The notes: generated from the sequence alone by a model not told the origin. Shown: positions 42,090-51,672, counted from the stretch's first letter. The stretch: DNA of 64,000 nucleotides from Butyrivibrio sp. MB2005 (GCF_000424285.1 NZ_AUJP01000011.1:124001-188000); one strand, 5' to 3'. Made by a program: numbers and translations.

Positions 42090-43715
42090 ATGATAAGTAA
42101 CGCGATTCCTGGTATTGCAAACGTCAATACACTCGTAAACAATGCACCTGCAAAGGGAATTGCAGTCAGCAGTGATGTTAAGGATGCCTTCCGTAAAGCT
42201 CTTGCTCAGGCAAATACCGAAAACAAAGCTGCATCTGTAACTACTTCTCTTAACAAAACTCTAAATCAGACTGTTACAAAAGCTGATAATCAGCGTACAC
42301 CAGATCTGACAGATGCGACTACAGAAAGGATGGACGCTGCTTCAAAGGGCGGCGATGCCACAAAGAACGGCAAAGCTAAGGTATCCGATGAAAAGGACAA
42401 CACACAGGTAACAGAAAACAACGCTGTTACAAGCACTGCTGAAAACGGGAATGTCGCAGAACAGACTCAGGAAACAGAAGCTGAAGAAGGCGTTATCGTT
42501 ATCAGTGAAGAAGCTGAAGGAAATGCAGAGATTACGGCAAACAGCGATGCATTAAATACAGCTCTTATCGATGAAGCGATGCAGCTCTTACAGAACCTTG
42601 CAGATGAGCTTTCACTGGACATTGAGGATATACAGAATGCAATGGAGACCCTTGGTCTTACAAATATCGCAATTCTTAATCCCGCTAATATGTCACAGCT
42701 TATCGGACAGCTTACAGCAGGTGATGATGCAATGGCTGTAGTAACCAACGCAGACATATATCTGAATGTTCAGAATATGCAGGATGCGGTGTATACAGCA
42801 AGACAGGATCTTATGGAAGAATTCGATCTTACTGAGGAACAGCTAAGCGCAGCTCTTGAAGAGTTCGCAGAGAATCTTCCCAAGGAAGAAGCACAGGGTG
42901 AGCCAGTAGTAAATACCTTCAATGAGACTCTTGTTGAAGCACAGATAGAGCAGGCACCTGTTATGGTTCAGCAACCTGTAAAGCTTGAGGTTACGGAAGA
43001 GGAAGGAATTGTCAGAGAGATTTCCGATAATACAGCCTTTGTACAGCCTGAAGTAGCAGAAGAAGTAATTGAGCTTCCTGAAGAGTTCGGACGAAACAAT
43101 GATGGTGGCAACAAGAGAAATTCAGATGAAAAGGGTCAGAACACACCAATGTTCAACCATTTCTTCAACCAGATTTCTTCTTCACTTTCAGAGGTTTCGG
43201 AAGCTGCAGCACAGACCCAGCAGGCACCTATGGCAGACACACAAAAGATCATGGATCAGATTACTGAGTTCATCAAGGTCAACATCAAAGCGGAATCAAC
43301 ATCAATGGAACTCCAGCTTCATCCCGCAAGCCTTGGAACAGTAAACGTAATGATCGAGCAGGCCAAAGACGGAAACATGATCGCCAAGTTCATGACTCAG
43401 AATGAAGACGTAAGAGCAGCTATTGAAAGCCAGCTTCAGCAGCTTCAGGAAAAATTCAATGAGCAGGGCATCAAGGTAACTGCAGTTGAAGTAACAGTCA
43501 ACGCAGGTGGTTTTGATCAGACACTTAATGACTCACAGAGCCAGAAAGAGGAAGATCAGGAGAATCAGAACATCATCAGAAAGCCCATGAGAAGAATCAG
43601 ACTTGGTGATATTACACCTGAAGGCATCGAAGGCTTAGAGCAGGTAGATGAGACCGACAGACTCACAGCAGAGATGATGGCAATAAACGGAAACTCAGTT
43701 GATTTCTCAGCTTAA
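42090..43715 (+). CDS. fliK: Flagellar hook-length control protein FliK
   Basis: A 541-aa FliK. The N-terminal two thirds are low-complexity, Thr/Asn/Glu/Ala-rich, as usual for the ruler part. The conserved C-terminal domain has MELQLHPASLGTVNVMIEQA and FNEQGIKVTAVEVTVNAGG, the substrate-specificity switch that contacts FlhB. The ATG at 42090 is preferred over 42081 because AAGGAGG (42073-42079) is then 10 bp away. FliK length relates to hook length, which is notable given the giant hook protein downstream. Confidence 0.93.
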   Translation: MISNAIPGIANVNTLVNNAPAKGIAVSSDVKDAFRKALAQANTENKAASVTTSLNKTLNQTVTKADNQRTPDLTDATTERMDAASKGGDATKNGKAKVSDEKDNTQVTENNAVTSTAENGNVAEQTQETEAEEGVIVISEEAEGNAEITANSDALNTALIDEAMQLLQNLADELSLDIEDIQNAMETLGLTNIAILNPANMSQLIGQLTAGDDAMAVVTNADIYLNVQNMQDAVYTARQDLMEEFDLTEEQLSAALEEFAENLPKEEAQGEPVVNTFNETLVEAQIEQAPVMVQQPVKLEVTEEEGIVREISDNTAFVQPEVAEEVIELPEEFGRNNDGGNKRNSDEKGQNTPMFNHFFNQISSSLSEVSEAAAQTQQAPMADTQKIMDQITEFIKVNIKAESTSMELQLHPASLGTVNVMIEQAKDGNMIAKFMTQNEDVRAAIESQLQQLQEKFNEQGIKVTAVEVTVNAGGFDQTLNDSQSQKEEDQENQNIIRKPMRRIRLGDITPEGIEGLEQVDETDRLTAEMMAINGNSVDFSA

Positions 43716-43735
43716 GAGAAACAGGAGGTACAAGG

Positions 43736-44461
43736 ATGAGTGTTAACGCAGTAGTAGAGAATGGAAAAGTTGTCGATACCAACAACTCCAGTGCAAAAAA
43801 GGAGAAAACATCCAACGGTTATGACAAAGACGCTTTCATGAACATTCTCTGTGCACAGATGAAGTATCAGGATCCTCTTGAGCCTACATCCAATACTGAG
43901 TACATCAATCAGTATGCAACATTTACGCAGGTTGAGCAGCTCTCCAACATGGCAGAATCCTTTGCAATGTCCAGAGCGTCCGAGATGGTTGGTAAAACAG
44001 TAATAGTTACCGACGATAATGGAAACAAGGTTCAGGGCAAGGTTGACTATGTAACCTACAGCGGTGGAGAAGCATACCTTAACATCGATGGCAAGGACTA
44101 CAAGATGGATACTGTTAGTAGCGTAGCAGATTCCAAGTTCGTTGAAGCTCATGATCAGGCAGATGATCTGGTAGAAATGATTGAGAAGTTCCCGGATTAC
44201 AACAATCTGAATTACACACACGCAAATGATATTTACACGGCATACAACTTCTATCAGAACATGTCCAGTGACGCAATTGCACTTGTAGACAAGAAGTACA
44301 TCACAGAGCTTGAAAAGTATAAGGCAAGAGCAGATGAGCTTGTAACAGAAGCTGTAAAGAATGAAACAGAGTACGAGAAGCAGCAGGCTGAAAAAGCAAC
44401 AAAAACAGAAAGTACAAATACCGAAAGCAACAACGAAGGAGGATCAGAGACAACCGCTTAA
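43736..44461 (+). CDS. flgD: Flagellar hook capping protein FlgD
   Basis: A 241-aa FlgD, the scaffold cap for hook assembly. The signature is DAFMNILCAQMKYQDPLEPT, then NTEYINQYATFTQVEQLSNM. The middle has a FlgD Ig-like or SH3-like SxMVGKTVIVTDDNGN domain. The C-terminal ~80 residues are a Lys/Glu/Thr-rich helical tail not typical of FlgD. AGGAGGT (43723-43729) precedes the ATG. Confidence 0.93.
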   Translation: MSVNAVVENGKVVDTNNSSAKKEKTSNGYDKDAFMNILCAQMKYQDPLEPTSNTEYINQYATFTQVEQLSNMAESFAMSRASEMVGKTVIVTDDNGNKVQGKVDYVTYSGGEAYLNIDGKDYKMDTVSSVADSKFVEAHDQADDLVEMIEKFPDYNNLNYTHANDIYTAYNFYQNMSSDAIALVDKKYITELEKYKARADELVTEAVKNETEYEKQQAEKATKTESTNTESNNEGGSETTA

Positions 44462-44573
44462 TAAATATAAAAAATTTGTTAAAGATGGTTATGTTTTTGA
44501 TTATTTGACCGAAATATATATCGGTACAGCAAATGAACTTTGTGTTTTATTTTGAGAAAGGAGAAAGCCGTAA

Positions 44574-44972
44574 ATGATTCATAATAACAGCGGATTCCTT
44601 TCCATAGAGCAGGTTCAGAATCAGTATCCCATAAATAAAACAGAAAAAGGCAGAGGAACAGTCGGCGTACAGAATTCAGACTTCGGTAAGATCCTCAGCC
44701 AGATCGAAAACTCAAGGGACGGTGTTAAATTTTCAAAGCATGCATCGAACAGACTAAACGACCGTAACATCGAACTTACTACTGATCAGATGAACCGCCT
44801 GAATAACGCAAGGAATCAGGCAAGTGCGAAAGGAATAAATGACTCGCTTATCCTGGTAGATCAGCTTGCATTCATCGTAAACGTACCAAGCAGCACAGTT
44901 GTTACAGCAATGGACAGTCAGGAAACTGGCAGTAACGTATTTACCAATATAGACGGAGCGGTAATCGCATAA
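44574..44972 (+). CDS. Flagellar operon protein (TIGR02530 type)
   Basis: A 132-aa protein of the 'flg_new' flagellar operon family found between flgD and flgE in Firmicutes. Family pattern: VKFSKHASNRLNDRNIELT followed by RLNNARNQASAKGINDSL and LILVDQLAFIVNVPSSTVVT. The role is unknown; position and conservation suggest hook assembly or regulation. GAAAGGAGAAA (44556-44566) precedes the ATG. Confidence 0.9.
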   Translation: MIHNNSGFLSIEQVQNQYPINKTEKGRGTVGVQNSDFGKILSQIENSRDGVKFSKHASNRLNDRNIELTTDQMNRLNNARNQASAKGINDSLILVDQLAFIVNVPSSTVVTAMDSQETGSNVFTNIDGAVIA

Positions 44973-44987
44973 CTTTAGGAGACAAAA

Positions 44988-45062
44988 GGATACGAGAAAA
45001 CAGACCGGACCGAGGATGTTGGGCAGAGCATCCGTAAGCTCACACAGACAGGTGAGTATCTA
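44988..45062 (+). promoter_or_regulatory. Three-way-junction-like structure before flgE
   Basis: GATA (44989-44992) with TATC (45057-45060) closes two hairpins: GGATG (45014-45018) with CATCC (45029-45033), and CTCAC (45039-45043) with GTGAG (45052-45056). An unused AAGGAGGTC follows at 45064-45072, then a GAATTC / GAATTC hairpin (45077-45102). It fills the 211-bp gap before flgE. It could be a leader controlling flgE translation; no known family recognised. Confidence 0.4.
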
Positions 45063-45183
45063 AGGAGGTCAAAGAATTCCCGACCGACAGAAGGAATTCA
45101 AATTCAAATCTCAAATCCCAAACTGTCAACTTAATATGTGACCCGTCCCTCTGACTTTATGTCTAATCAGGAGGACATGCCTT

Positions 45184-48100
45184 ATGATGAGATCACTCTT
45201 TTCTGGTGTTGCAGGACTTAAGACCCACCAGGTCAAAATGGATGTTATCGGTAATAACATCGCCAATGTCAATACAACATCCTACAAGTCACAGTCAATC
45301 ACCTTCAGTGATCTGATGTATCAGACCACACAGCGTGCATCCCGTGCAACCGAGACTACCGGTGGTATAAACGCAAGACAGATCGGTCTTGGTGCTAAAT
45401 CCGGTGCCATCGCTACGGCCATCACACAGCAAGGCGCAACAGAAACAACAAATAATCCTTTTGATATGCGTATTACCGGTGATGCCTTCTATATTGTTAA
45501 TGATGGAAACCAGACCATGTATACAAGAGACGGTTCCTTCTACATTGACGGTGCAGGCAACCTGGCAATGCAGTCAACCGGTTATTTCGTATACGGATGG
45601 ACAGCTGTAGAAGATGAGACAACAGGTGAAATCACAGTTAACACAAACGGTGGAGTAGGCAAGCTTCAGCTTATGAGTGCTGAAAACATGACTTATCCTC
45701 CGGAAGGAACAACAGAGGCTGTTGTAAGCGGAAATATCGATGCTCACGACACAAACATCACAAGCGATAACGGAAAAACAGTTACTCTTGAGTTCTATGA
45801 CAACTTAGGTTATCTCTATACAGCAAAATTCGCAGTTCGAGATGTAAACGATCTTGAGCACACATATACAATGACTCTCGAGGACATCCTCGATTCTAAC
45901 GGAAATACAATCGGCGCTGAAAAGCTCAGCTATGTAAGCTTTACAGACGGCGACAACGAAGAAGCTAACTACGGACTTCGTAATTCCTGGACAAAGACAG
46001 TTACAACAATTAACTACACAGCAACAGTAGGAGCTAAGAACGTTACCTTCAGAAATCCTTCAGGTTCAACCGCATACAGCGGAATTCCTGCATCAGGATC
46101 CATCTCAAGTCTCGTTGAAAAGGCACCCACACTCCTTAGGAATGTTTACAACCTCACAGTTGGTCTCGGCGGAGACAATACAGTAGCAAGTACAGATTAT
46201 TACACAATCAATGAAGATGGTTCTATAAGCGTATTCCCTGTAGATGCATCAGATAAGGAATCTGTAAATCTTGGACAGTTCTTCAAGAATGCATCAACAG
46301 ATACAACTTTCACTTATGGAACATACACCAATTCAAGCTATGCAACAGTACCCAGAAGCGTTGAGATAAAGTCAGCAGACCAGCTCAGCGATAAGCAGAT
46401 GGAAGTACTGAACACAATGTTTGGTCTTGATGTAGCAAGTCTTGATTTTTCAGATGATAAGACCTACACATATGCGATTTCAAGTGACGGTGTATCAAGT
46501 CTTTCACTTACAACTAACTCATACTCAGAATCGACAGCTACAGTTCAGGCACCTTTTGATATGGTTAGCAGCACAGGAACAACCATTACCTTCAATGACA
46601 CAAACAGCGAAACAAATATTACTGTAAATCTTGCAACAACAACATTCTCAACAGGACTTCCTTCTGAGATACTTAAGATTTACGGACTTAAGAGTTCTGA
46701 TTACAAGAGCCAGGTAAATAATAATACATTTAAGACCTACACTTACAGCATAGATCCTACAACCGGCGGCCTTTCAGTTACAACCAGAACAACCACCAAC
46801 GATGAGGCATTCTATGCAACAAATCTTTCTACAACACCCGGAACAGATGATAACACTGTAAACTTTGGATCACAGACAAACGTACCCAAGAGTGGAACAC
46901 TCAGCCAGGCATCAGACGATTCTCTTCTTGCAGATATGGGTATCAACAAAGCTGATCTTATTGCACAGAACACAGCAGGCGATGAGACCTATGTCTACAG
47001 ATACACAATCGCAGATGGCAATCTCACAGTATTAAAGGACACAATTAAGGAATCCGCATCTTCAAGTACGGTTGGTTACAGTAGGACAGCATACACCTTC
47101 AAGGCAGATACAGCAAATAACCATGCTATCTTCAATAACAGAAGTGATGATCTGACTTATCCTCTTGAAGGAACACTTCTTGCAAACGACGCTACATCAA
47201 TAGACCTTCTTAAGTGCTACGGAATGTCAGCATCTGATATCCCCGCAACAGAAGGAAATGCATCATTTACATACAAGTATTCAATAAATAAGGATACAGG
47301 TGAGATGACGATCACCAAGACAACATCCACCAAGTCAGAAGAAGGTGCTTATGTAAACGACAAAGCATACTCAGTATTTCTGAATACAGGATCAAACATC
47401 GTATTTAGAAACAACAAGTCAGAAGTTGACACAGCTGTTCCGCTTACAGGTACAGTAGCAAACCTTACAAACAGCCAGAAGAATATACTCACAGCTGTTT
47501 ACGGCTACACACCTTCAGGTGATGACGTTACATATTCAATCAGCGAAGATGGCTCTAAGCTCACTATCGGTACAATGAATACAGCCGGTGTTAATACTTA
47601 CGAGATTACAAAGACCACAAAAGAAACACAGCTCACATTTGAAGTTGACGTGGATGAGACCACAGCAACCTTCAGAAATGCCAGTGAAGAAGGCAAAATC
47701 GTATATGATGCAGTTCCCAGAACAGGATACGTATCAGAAATCAATGATGCAACAGCAACAGCAGATTTCTTTGCAGATGTTTATAACTATACACCTGATG
47801 CAACAGCAGAGAACTACGAGACACTTACATACCACATTCTTGATGACGGAAGTCTTCAGATTGTAAACAACAGCATTACACTTAAGTACAACGCAAAGAC
47901 CGGTGATATCGTTCAGCCTGAAGAAAAGATCACACTTAACTTCCAGCAGGATGCGGTTATCGACGGACAGCCCAAGATGGCAGGCTTCACAGATGTTAAC
48001 ATGGATTTATCATCAACAACAAACTACAACACCATGGCAACATCCACAATCGGAGCTGTAAAGGGTGACCTTGCAAGCCTTAAGACAGGTAGAGCAGTTG

Positions 48101-48453
48101 GTACCATGAATGGTATGACTGTAAGTAAGGACGGAACAATCTACGCAACATATTCAAACGGCCAGACAAAGCTTCTTGGACAGATCGCTACAGCAGAGTT
48201 TGCAAATGCATCCGGTCTTGAAAAGCAGGGTGACAACCTCTACTGCCAGACACTTAACTCCGGTGAAGCTAAGGTTCAGGATGTAACATCAGATGGTGGC
48301 TACATCACAACCGGCGTACTGGAAATGAGTAACGTAGATCTTTCAAGTGAATTCACAAGCATGATCACAACTCAGCGTGGATTCCAGGCTAACAGCCGAA
48401 TCATTACAGTATCAGATACACTCCTTGAGGAGCTTACAAACCTTAAGAGATAA
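45184..48453 (+). CDS. flgE: Flagellar hook protein FlgE, giant repeat-containing form
   Basis: A 1089-aa hook protein; most FlgE are 260-500 aa. The N-terminus SGVAGLKTHQVKMDVIGNNI followed by ANVNTTSYKS and the C-terminus GYITTGVLEMSNVDLSSEF followed by SMITTQRGFQANSRIITVSD are canonical polymerisation regions. Residues 1-285 and 915-1089 make a normal FlgE. The rest (~287-912) is seven tandem ~90-aa repeats (next entry), very Thr/Ser/Asn-rich. AGGAGGA (45169-45175) is 8 bp before ATG 45184. It should build an extracellular hook with a large outer domain. Confidence 0.93.
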   Translation: MMRSLFSGVAGLKTHQVKMDVIGNNIANVNTTSYKSQSITFSDLMYQTTQRASRATETTGGINARQIGLGAKSGAIATAITQQGATETTNNPFDMRITGDAFYIVNDGNQTMYTRDGSFYIDGAGNLAMQSTGYFVYGWTAVEDETTGEITVNTNGGVGKLQLMSAENMTYPPEGTTEAVVSGNIDAHDTNITSDNGKTVTLEFYDNLGYLYTAKFAVRDVNDLEHTYTMTLEDILDSNGNTIGAEKLSYVSFTDGDNEEANYGLRNSWTKTVTTINYTATVGAKNVTFRNPSGSTAYSGIPASGSISSLVEKAPTLLRNVYNLTVGLGGDNTVASTDYYTINEDGSISVFPVDASDKESVNLGQFFKNASTDTTFTYGTYTNSSYATVPRSVEIKSADQLSDKQMEVLNTMFGLDVASLDFSDDKTYTYAISSDGVSSLSLTTNSYSESTATVQAPFDMVSSTGTTITFNDTNSETNITVNLATTTFSTGLPSEILKIYGLKSSDYKSQVNNNTFKTYTYSIDPTTGGLSVTTRTTTNDEAFYATNLSTTPGTDDNTVNFGSQTNVPKSGTLSQASDDSLLADMGINKADLIAQNTAGDETYVYRYTIADGNLTVLKDTIKESASSSTVGYSRTAYTFKADTANNHAIFNNRSDDLTYPLEGTLLANDATSIDLLKCYGMSASDIPATEGNASFTYKYSINKDTGEMTITKTTSTKSEEGAYVNDKAYSVFLNTGSNIVFRNNKSEVDTAVPLTGTVANLTNSQKNILTAVYGYTPSGDDVTYSISEDGSKLTIGTMNTAGVNTYEITKTTKETQLTFEVDVDETTATFRNASEEGKIVYDAVPRTGYVSEINDATATADFFADVYNYTPDATAENYETLTYHILDDGSLQIVNNSITLKYNAKTGDIVQPEEKITLNFQQDAVIDGQPKMAGFTDVNMDLSSTTNYNTMATSTIGAVKGDLASLKTGRAVGTMNGMTVSKDGTIYATYSNGQTKLLGQIATAEFANASGLEKQGDNLYCQTLNSGEAKVQDVTSDGGYITTGVLEMSNVDLSSEFTSMITTQRGFQANSRIITVSDTLLEELTNLKR
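46042..47925 (+). repeat. Seven tandem ~90-aa repeats inside FlgE
   Basis: Repeats begin at FlgE residues 287 (VTFRN), 374 (TTFTY), 468 (ITFND), 559 (VNFGS), 649 (AIFNN), 739 (IVFRN) and 828 (ATFRN), with spacings of 87, 94, 91, 90, 90 and 89. The common design is a V/I-x-F strand, Val-Pro-x-Thr/Ser-Gly, a helix ending in a Tyr-Gly/Asn-Tyr or Tyr-Gly-Met turn, then TYxYSIxxDG and a TITT strand. Identity between copies is low, so they are old duplications. Confidence 0.85.
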
Positions 48454-48468
48454 TAGGTAATCACCCGT

Positions 48469-48516
48469 AGAGGTTCGGGGGAAAATAGGAAGAACCTCTT
48501 CGGAAGAGGAGAACCT
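48469..48516 (+). other. Competing hairpins after flgE
   Basis: AGAGGTTC (48469-48476) can pair with GAACCTCT (48492-48499). The same CCTCT can instead form CCTCTT-CGG-AAGAGG (48495-48509), freeing AGGTTC for a second GAACCT at 48511-48516. It lies in the flgE 3' region, upstream of a terminator. Confidence 0.5.
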
Positions 48517-48534
48517 GGTAGGGGGCAAAATCAG

Positions 48535-48573
48535 AATAGGTCAGGGCAATACAGGTCCTGGCCTATTTTCGTA
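48535..48573 (+). terminator. Intrinsic terminator after flgE
   Basis: AATAGGTCAGG pairs (one G-U) with CCTGGCCTATT (48557-48567), followed by TTCGTATTT. Confidence 0.85.
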
Positions 48574-49002
48574 TTTAGTTTTGGTTAGAAAAATTGAAGG
48601 GAGATGGTGGAGTTGCGGCTCTGAAAATTAATTTCATAATTATGCTATATATAATGAAATAAAAATTCAAAAAAACCATATTCAAATTCAAATTTCTTTC
48701 AAAAGATTATAAACACCGGATAAACTAATCAGAAAAAAACATTAAAGATTTACCTTTTACAATTCCGGAGACAAAAAACGTTATTAAAACTTTAAATAAA
48801 TCACGATATGTTGTATAATGCAATTGATATTATGCACAAGATATTGCATGAAATATTATTTCATAATTTTTGAAAAAAATTGAAATAAAAATGCAAATCC
48901 CTTGTTTTTCGGTATTTCATGCATACAAAAACGAAAAAAGCGTGATAAAATGAAATTATCTTATTAAATAATGTAATTTTGTTTCAATTTCGGAGATTTG
49001 GA
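48574..49002. other. AT-rich spacer before flbD
   Basis: About 430 bp, very AT-rich, no supportable ORF. A TATAAT lies at 48814-48819 without a good -35, so a promoter for flbD-motAB is likely but not proven. It splits the flagellar locus into two transcription blocks together with the terminator above. Confidence 0.5.
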
Positions 49003-49197
49003 ATGATTGAGATTACCAAAATGGATGGCCGGGCAATACTTGTTAATGAAGACCTTATAGAGACGGTGGAAGCTAATCCCGATACCGTTATCATAATGGC
49101 CAACGGAAGGAAGCTCATAGTTCAGGAGACCATTTCCGAAATAATGAAGAAATGTAATGAGCGACGTGATTCGCAGGGCAGTGGATCACATAGCTGA
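49003..49197 (+). CDS. flbD: Small flagellar protein FlbD/SwrD
   Basis: A 64-aa FlbD-family protein: MIEITKMDGRAILVNEDLIE followed by EANPDTVIIMANGRKLIVQE. Bacillus SwrD supports swarming by raising motor power, consistent with the motAB genes next. The start at 49003 follows CGGAG (48991-48995); the TTG-initiated extension to 48979 is not supported. Confidence 0.92.
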   Translation: MIEITKMDGRAILVNEDLIETVEANPDTVIIMANGRKLIVQETISEIMKKCNERRDSQGSGSHS

Positions 49198-49240
49198 TAA
49201 TCCGATATTTTACTATTACTTTTATGAGGGGGTAAACTAA

Positions 49241-50044
49241 GTGGATATAGGATCAATACTTGGCATTGGCCTTTGTTTCATTTTCATGATATTGAGTATC
49301 GTGTTTTCGGCAGGTATCACGGGTGTTAAATACTTCCTGGATGCTCCGTCGGCCATGATAACTTTCGGTGGAGCTTTTATGGCGGTTTTGGCTTCAAGAA
49401 GTCTGCCCAGTTTTATCAGCGGACTTAAATCCTACACACTTATTTTTAAAATGCCCGCTGATGACACCAAGACTGTTATCAAGCAGATTATAGATCTTTC
49501 CAATACAGCCAGAAAGGAAGGCCTTCTTGCTCTGGAAGAAGCTGCCGGCAATATCGAGGACGCTTTCATGAAAAAGGGCGTTATGCTTATTGTCGACGGT
49601 ACTGAGCCCGAGCTTGTTAAGGGAATTCTTGAGGCAGAGATAGATGCCATGTCCGAGAGACATAAAGAGAACTATTCATTCTTCGGTGATGTTGCAGGTA
49701 TGGGACCTTCCTGGGGAATGATCGGAACACTGCTTGGACTGGTTCTGATGCTACAGAACATGTCAGATCCGTCATCAATCGGACCGTCCATGGCGGTTGC
49801 CCTCATCACGACGTTCTACGGTTCAGTTCTTGCGAACTGGTTCTGTTTCCCTGCTGAGAATAAGCTAAAAGCAAGAGATAACGCAGAATATACAATGAAA
49901 AGTATTGTCATAGAGGGACTTTTGTCAATTCAGGCCGGGGAGAACCCCCGTGTTACTGAAGAGAAGCTTAAGTCATTCCTGTCACCTGCAAACAGAGCAG
50001 CTTATGAGGCAGAGAATGGCACAGGCGATGGAGGCGGAGAGTAA
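49241..50044 (+). CDS. motA: Flagellar motor stator protein MotA
   Basis: A 267-aa stator membrane subunit with four hydrophobic segments. The cytoplasmic loop carries the conserved charged region, and the segment GMGPSWGMIGTLLGLVLMLQ is the family signature with the proton-pathway Pro. GTG start at 49241, 8 bp after GAGGGGG (49226-49232). It shares the last base of its stop region with motB (TAATG). Confidence 0.95.
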   Translation: MDIGSILGIGLCFIFMILSIVFSAGITGVKYFLDAPSAMITFGGAFMAVLASRSLPSFISGLKSYTLIFKMPADDTKTVIKQIIDLSNTARKEGLLALEEAAGNIEDAFMKKGVMLIVDGTEPELVKGILEAEIDAMSERHKENYSFFGDVAGMGPSWGMIGTLLGLVLMLQNMSDPSSIGPSMAVALITTFYGSVLANWFCFPAENKLKARDNAEYTMKSIVIEGLLSIQAGENPRVTEEKLKSFLSPANRAAYEAENGTGDGGGE

Positions 50045-51045
50045 TGGCTAAAAAACCGGAAGAAATAAAGCCCGGCTTGCCGGCCTGGCAGGGTACATTC
50101 GGTGATCTGATGAACCTTCTCCTTTGTTTCTTCGTGTTGCTTTTCTCAATGGCGAATATGGATGCTGCCAAGTTTGAAGAAATAGCTGCGTCATTCAGTT
50201 CAGCATTTGGTATTTTCAATGGCGGTGAAGCTGCTTTGGGACAGGGAGCACTTGTCGGAGATGGTATTTCACAGCTCAACGAGCTTTCCAATTACATAAT
50301 TTCAATGGGTATTTCACAGTCCGGCTCTCAGAATGAAGATGTTACCGATACAACCGGCGAGAATGCCAGTGAAAACGGAGGAGCCGGTGTTAATGAAAAC
50401 GGTGATTCATCAGGAATAAATCCCGGAACCGGCGGTGCAGATTCCGAGGAAGATGCTGAAAATAAAGGTTCAGGGACTGAGGGTGATGCTGAAGGTACCG
50501 GTTCTGAAAGCGAAAGCGCAGCAGCTACCCCCACAGCGGAGGAAGCCAAGGAAGAGCTTGAGCAGGAACAGCTTAAGGCTTCCGAACAGCTTGCAGCTCA
50601 GGTTTCTGAATCTTTAGATGCTATGGATATTTCAAACCAGATTGATGTGAATTTCACCAGTCAGTTTGTTCAGCTGACACTACAGGGTGCAATCCTGTTT
50701 GATTCAGGTGAAGCGGTGCTTAAGCCCGGTGCTGAAACAATCCTTAATAAGGTTGGAGCTGTACTTGAGAGATATGCCGGAGGCACCATAGAGATTGAGG
50801 GACACACAGATAATGTTCCCATGAACAGAGCAGGTAAGTACAGTAATAATGACGAGCTTAGTGATGGCCGTGCCCTTTCTGTATTCTATTACCTTGTTGA
50901 GAATACAACTCTTGATCCTGCTAACCTTAAGCACTCAGGAAGAGGTGAATATGAGCCGGTGGCTGATAATTCAACACCTGAGGGACGCTCCAAGAACAGA
51001 CGAGTAGAGATTCGTATTTACAATCCTTTAAGTCCTATGTATTAA
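50044..51045 (+). CDS. motB: Flagellar motor stator protein MotB
   Basis: A 333-aa stator subunit with one N-terminal membrane segment holding the ion-binding Asp (D21 in TFGDLMNLLLCFF) and a plug region. A ~80-residue Gly/Glu/Ser/Asn-rich linker (~95-175) is followed by the OmpA-like peptidoglycan-binding domain (EIEGHTDNVPMNR, GRSKNRRVEIRI). It anchors MotA to the wall. The linker is longer than usual. H+ versus Na+ coupling cannot be decided from sequence. Confidence 0.95.
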   Translation: MAKKPEEIKPGLPAWQGTFGDLMNLLLCFFVLLFSMANMDAAKFEEIAASFSSAFGIFNGGEAALGQGALVGDGISQLNELSNYIISMGISQSGSQNEDVTDTTGENASENGGAGVNENGDSSGINPGTGGADSEEDAENKGSGTEGDAEGTGSESESAAATPTAEEAKEELEQEQLKASEQLAAQVSESLDAMDISNQIDVNFTSQFVQLTLQGAILFDSGEAVLKPGAETILNKVGAVLERYAGGTIEIEGHTDNVPMNRAGKYSNNDELSDGRALSVFYYLVENTTLDPANLKHSGRGEYEPVADNSTPEGRSKNRRVEIRIYNPLSPMY

Positions 51046-51079
51046 GGATTGGTAATCATAAAATGTGAGGGAGAAAAAC

Positions 51080-51613
51080 ATGAAAAAGAATCTGCTTTCA
51101 ATTATTATCCTGGCACTTCTTTTAGTGAATACTGTTATGACGGGTTTTATGATGCTGACAGTACTTACTACCAATAACCAGGCGGTAAAGCTCATCGGCG
51201 ATATAGCTGCTGCATTGCAGATAGAAGCTAACGGCGGTGAAAATGGTCAGGGATTTTCAGGATCTGCTACGGGCAATGTTGATATAGCAAACGTAAGTAA
51301 CTATACGATAGCAGATATGACTATCACCCTTAAGGACAGCGGTGATGGCAAAACACATTACATGCTTGCTACAGTGGTTCTTTCCATGGATACATCCAAT
51401 CCGGATTATGAGACCTATGGAAACGCTGAGAAATTTCCTACTTATGAGGATATGATAAAGTCGAAGATTACAGAGGTTATAGGCTCATATACACTTGATG
51501 AAATCAGACAGTATGAGGATGAAGCAAAAGCTACACTCCTTGAGGAGATCCAGGAGATCTTCGGATCAGGCTTTATATATGATGTAAGCTTCAGCAGCAA
51601 GGTTTATCAGTAA
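51080..51613 (+). CDS. fliL: Flagellar basal body protein FliL
   Basis: A 177-aa single-pass membrane protein with a hydrophobic N-terminus (residues ~4-26, LLSIIILALLLVNTVMTGFM), and a FliL-type soluble part (YTIADMTITLKDSGDGKTHY and a C-terminal GFIYDVSFSSKVYQ). FliL rings surround stator units. The ATG at 51080 follows GAGGGAG; the GTG at 51065 is not supported. Confidence 0.9.
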   Translation: MKKNLLSIIILALLLVNTVMTGFMMLTVLTTNNQAVKLIGDIAAALQIEANGGENGQGFSGSATGNVDIANVSNYTIADMTITLKDSGDGKTHYMLATVVLSMDTSNPDYETYGNAEKFPTYEDMIKSKITEVIGSYTLDEIRQYEDEAKATLLEEIQEIFGSGFIYDVSFSSKVYQ

Positions 51614-51672
51614 TTATTGGGGAGTATGAAAAGAGTTTATGGTTGTTTTTATGGAATTGAGGTGGTCTGCGC

